NCBI RefSeq assembly: GCF_037975245.1
Contig: NC_092572.1
Coordinates: 29,669,989 to 29,733,988, forward strand
Origin: Apostichopus japonicus
Taxonomy: Eukaryota; Echinodermata; Holothuroidea; Aspidochirotida; Stichopodidae
Length of the DNA stretch: 64,000 bases
Direction of reading: 5' to 3'
Numbering within the stretch: the first letter of the stretch is position 1; each line of letters starts with the position of its first letter. Of this stretch, positions 62,648 to 64,000 are shown piece by piece. Below the pieces are notes generated by a model that saw nothing but the letters and a program-made list of their open reading frames with translations, was not told where the DNA came from and did no database searches. The position numbers and the translations under genes are program-made.

Positions 62648-64000
62648 ATGGAAGATCCCTTAGTGAGACAACCTAGTTCAGGGACCATCATATCTCACAA
62701 CGCTCACTTGCTTTTGGACCCTCAAGAAAATTCAGAAAACAATGGATCATTTAACAGAGACGACAATGGTCATGATCGGCCAGCAAGTGACTCCTCGCAG
62801 CTTAGTAGGGAAATGGATGCATCACCTATTGATGATGAAGGGAGGAATTCAGATGAAAGTCTGGACGAGGAGGCTAGATATCAAAAAGAACTTAAAGACA
62901 GGGTCAGAAGGTCATATGCAGACCTTGGAATGGAACCAGAAGGAATATTGCTGAAACAGGAGGAAGAGATAACTCCCCAGGACTCGATAAATATAAACGA
63001 AAACCTAAATTATGGCAAAATAAAAACTGCTAAAAGGAATGTAATCTCTAATGAGCTCATTGAGGAAGAACAGACAGGTGATGAACCACCGATTTCTTCT
63101 CAAGAGGCTGGAATACAAGATGATAATGTTTCTCCTCAGGGTGAATACTCAAAGGAAAGTGTAGCTGTTAACAAGTCTTTTGTCAAAGATGTAACTGATC
63201 ATCAGTTCAAAAAAAATGGGATTAATAATGTTTCCGATGAATATGCTTCTGCAGATGAGGTACGCAATGTGAATTCTGCAGCAGGGGAGAGAAGGGGGGA
63301 GGAATTATCAAACAATTACAAATCAGATGTACCTCCGTACCAGAGTGAACATGTTACATCTCCTGATGCTGCCAGGAGTAGACTTAGTCGCCAAAGTAAA
63401 ATACAAGACCAGGAGGAATCCGAAGGTAACAATATTTCAGATGGAAAGAATGTTCTAGGTCTTGAAGATCGGGTCAGGGATGACTCAGAGTCCGTTCAAA
63501 CATATGCAAATGTAGTACAAGATCAAGGACTTGTTGACCATTACTCAGAGCAGGGTCATGAATATGCAAATGATAACTCAGAGGACAGGAGAGCTGCGGG
63601 TGTGTACGGTGATGGATATGCAAATGATGTACCAGAGGACACTGCCAATGAGGGTGAACCTCATCCAGGAGAAGATGAATATTTAAGAGATAGTCTAGAA
63701 GAGGATGTGCCAAGAGATTATGAGATAGGTAGAGAACAGGAGTTAAGGAAAGGTCGGAGAGTTGATGAAGAAGATGCCTTCAGGGACAGCTTGGAGGACC
63801 AGACACAACAAGTTATACCCTCCAGGCTTGAAAATGGTATCCATGGTAATGTCAATAACAATGCACAGCCTGGTGGGAGTCCACCGGTGGGTAGCAAGTC
63901 CGATCGAACACATGCAAACATAGTACAAGATCAAGAACTTGTTAATGATTCCTCAGAGCAGGATGATGAATATGCAAATGATTACAGGGAGGACAGGGGA
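62648..64000 (+). CDS. Unrecognised acidic repeat protein, N-terminal part
   Basis: Open frame of 451 codons with no stop, running off the window. The ATG at 62648 is the first in frame after an in-frame TGA at 62627. The exon starts at about 62590 after TCATTTCTCTCATGTACAG, giving some 58 nt of 5' UTR. I do not recognise the family. The protein is very rich in Asp, Glu, Ser, Asn and Gln, with no signal peptide or membrane segment, and looks disordered. One possible short helix is ARYQKELKDRVRRSYADLG. Residues 282-315 recur at 418-451 (YANVVQDQGLVDHYSEQ versus HANIVQDQELVNDSSEQ), and RDSLEED/RDSLEDQ also repeat. Whether this exon is terminal cannot be seen. Confidence 0.8.
   Translation, partial: MEDPLVRQPSSGTIISHNAHLLLDPQENSENNGSFNRDDNGHDRPASDSSQLSREMDASPIDDEGRNSDESLDEEARYQKELKDRVRRSYADLGMEPEGILLKQEEEITPQDSININENLNYGKIKTAKRNVISNELIEEEQTGDEPPISSQEAGIQDDNVSPQGEYSKESVAVNKSFVKDVTDHQFKKNGINNVSDEYASADEVRNVNSAAGERRGEELSNNYKSDVPPYQSEHVTSPDAARSRLSRQSKIQDQEESEGNNISDGKNVLGLEDRVRDDSESVQTYANVVQDQGLVDHYSEQGHEYANDNSEDRRAAGVYGDGYANDVPEDTANEGEPHPGEDEYLRDSLEEDVPRDYEIGREQELRKGRRVDEEDAFRDSLEDQTQQVIPSRLENGIHGNVNNNAQPGGSPPVGSKSDRTHANIVQDQELVNDSSEQDDEYANDYREDRG
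63491..64000 (+). repeat. 408-bp in-frame coding repeat
   Basis: 63491-63592 aligns with 63899-64000 at roughly 80% identity, offset by exactly 408 bp (136 codons), with no gaps. The second copy is cut by the window end, so more units probably follow. Confidence 0.75.

Overview
The window is animal nuclear DNA: AT-rich, intron-rich, with GT-AG introns of 1 to 12.5 kb, many minisatellites, tRNA-derived SINEs, a LINE relic and several short DNA transposons. A single SIK1/SIK2-type kinase and a metazoan-type mitochondrial ribosomal protein gene, in this repeat setting, suggest a marine invertebrate deuterostome. An echinoderm such as a sea cucumber is my best guess. That placement is inference, not proof.

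Layout. Positions 1-4507 hold the upstream region of SIK2, with three perfect cAMP-response elements and a probable non-coding first exon. Positions 4522-43000 (+) hold a complete salt-inducible kinase gene (SIK2, SIK1/2 type): eight coding exons encoding 928 residues, and introns loaded with tandem repeats. Positions 43001-50755 are long 3' flank or 3' UTR without a recognisable gene. Positions 51626-58438 (-) hold a complete MRPL41 gene (mitochondrial large-subunit protein mL41): four coding exons, one of only 36 nt, encoding 126 residues. SIK2 and MRPL41 converge tail to tail. Positions 59331-61650 form a transposon cluster: a MULE-like foldback element, a hAT-like element with another hAT MITE nested in it, and a reverse-transcriptase relic beside it. 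Positions 62158-62523 hold a SINE. Positions 62590-64000 (+) hold the first coding exon of an unrecognised, very acidic protein with a 136-residue internal repeat, cut by the window end.

How the genes relate. SIK2 is an LKB1-activated kinase that restrains CREB coactivators and class IIa HDACs; its activation-loop Thr, UBA domain and PKA/14-3-3 sites are all visible. The CREs upstream fit the CREB feedback known for the vertebrate SIK1 branch. MRPL41 works in mitochondrial translation. I see no functional link between the neighbours. I found no CRISPR, prokaryotic operon or new defence-type system. The most novel items are the acidic repeat protein, the transposon nest and the structured intronic repeats.
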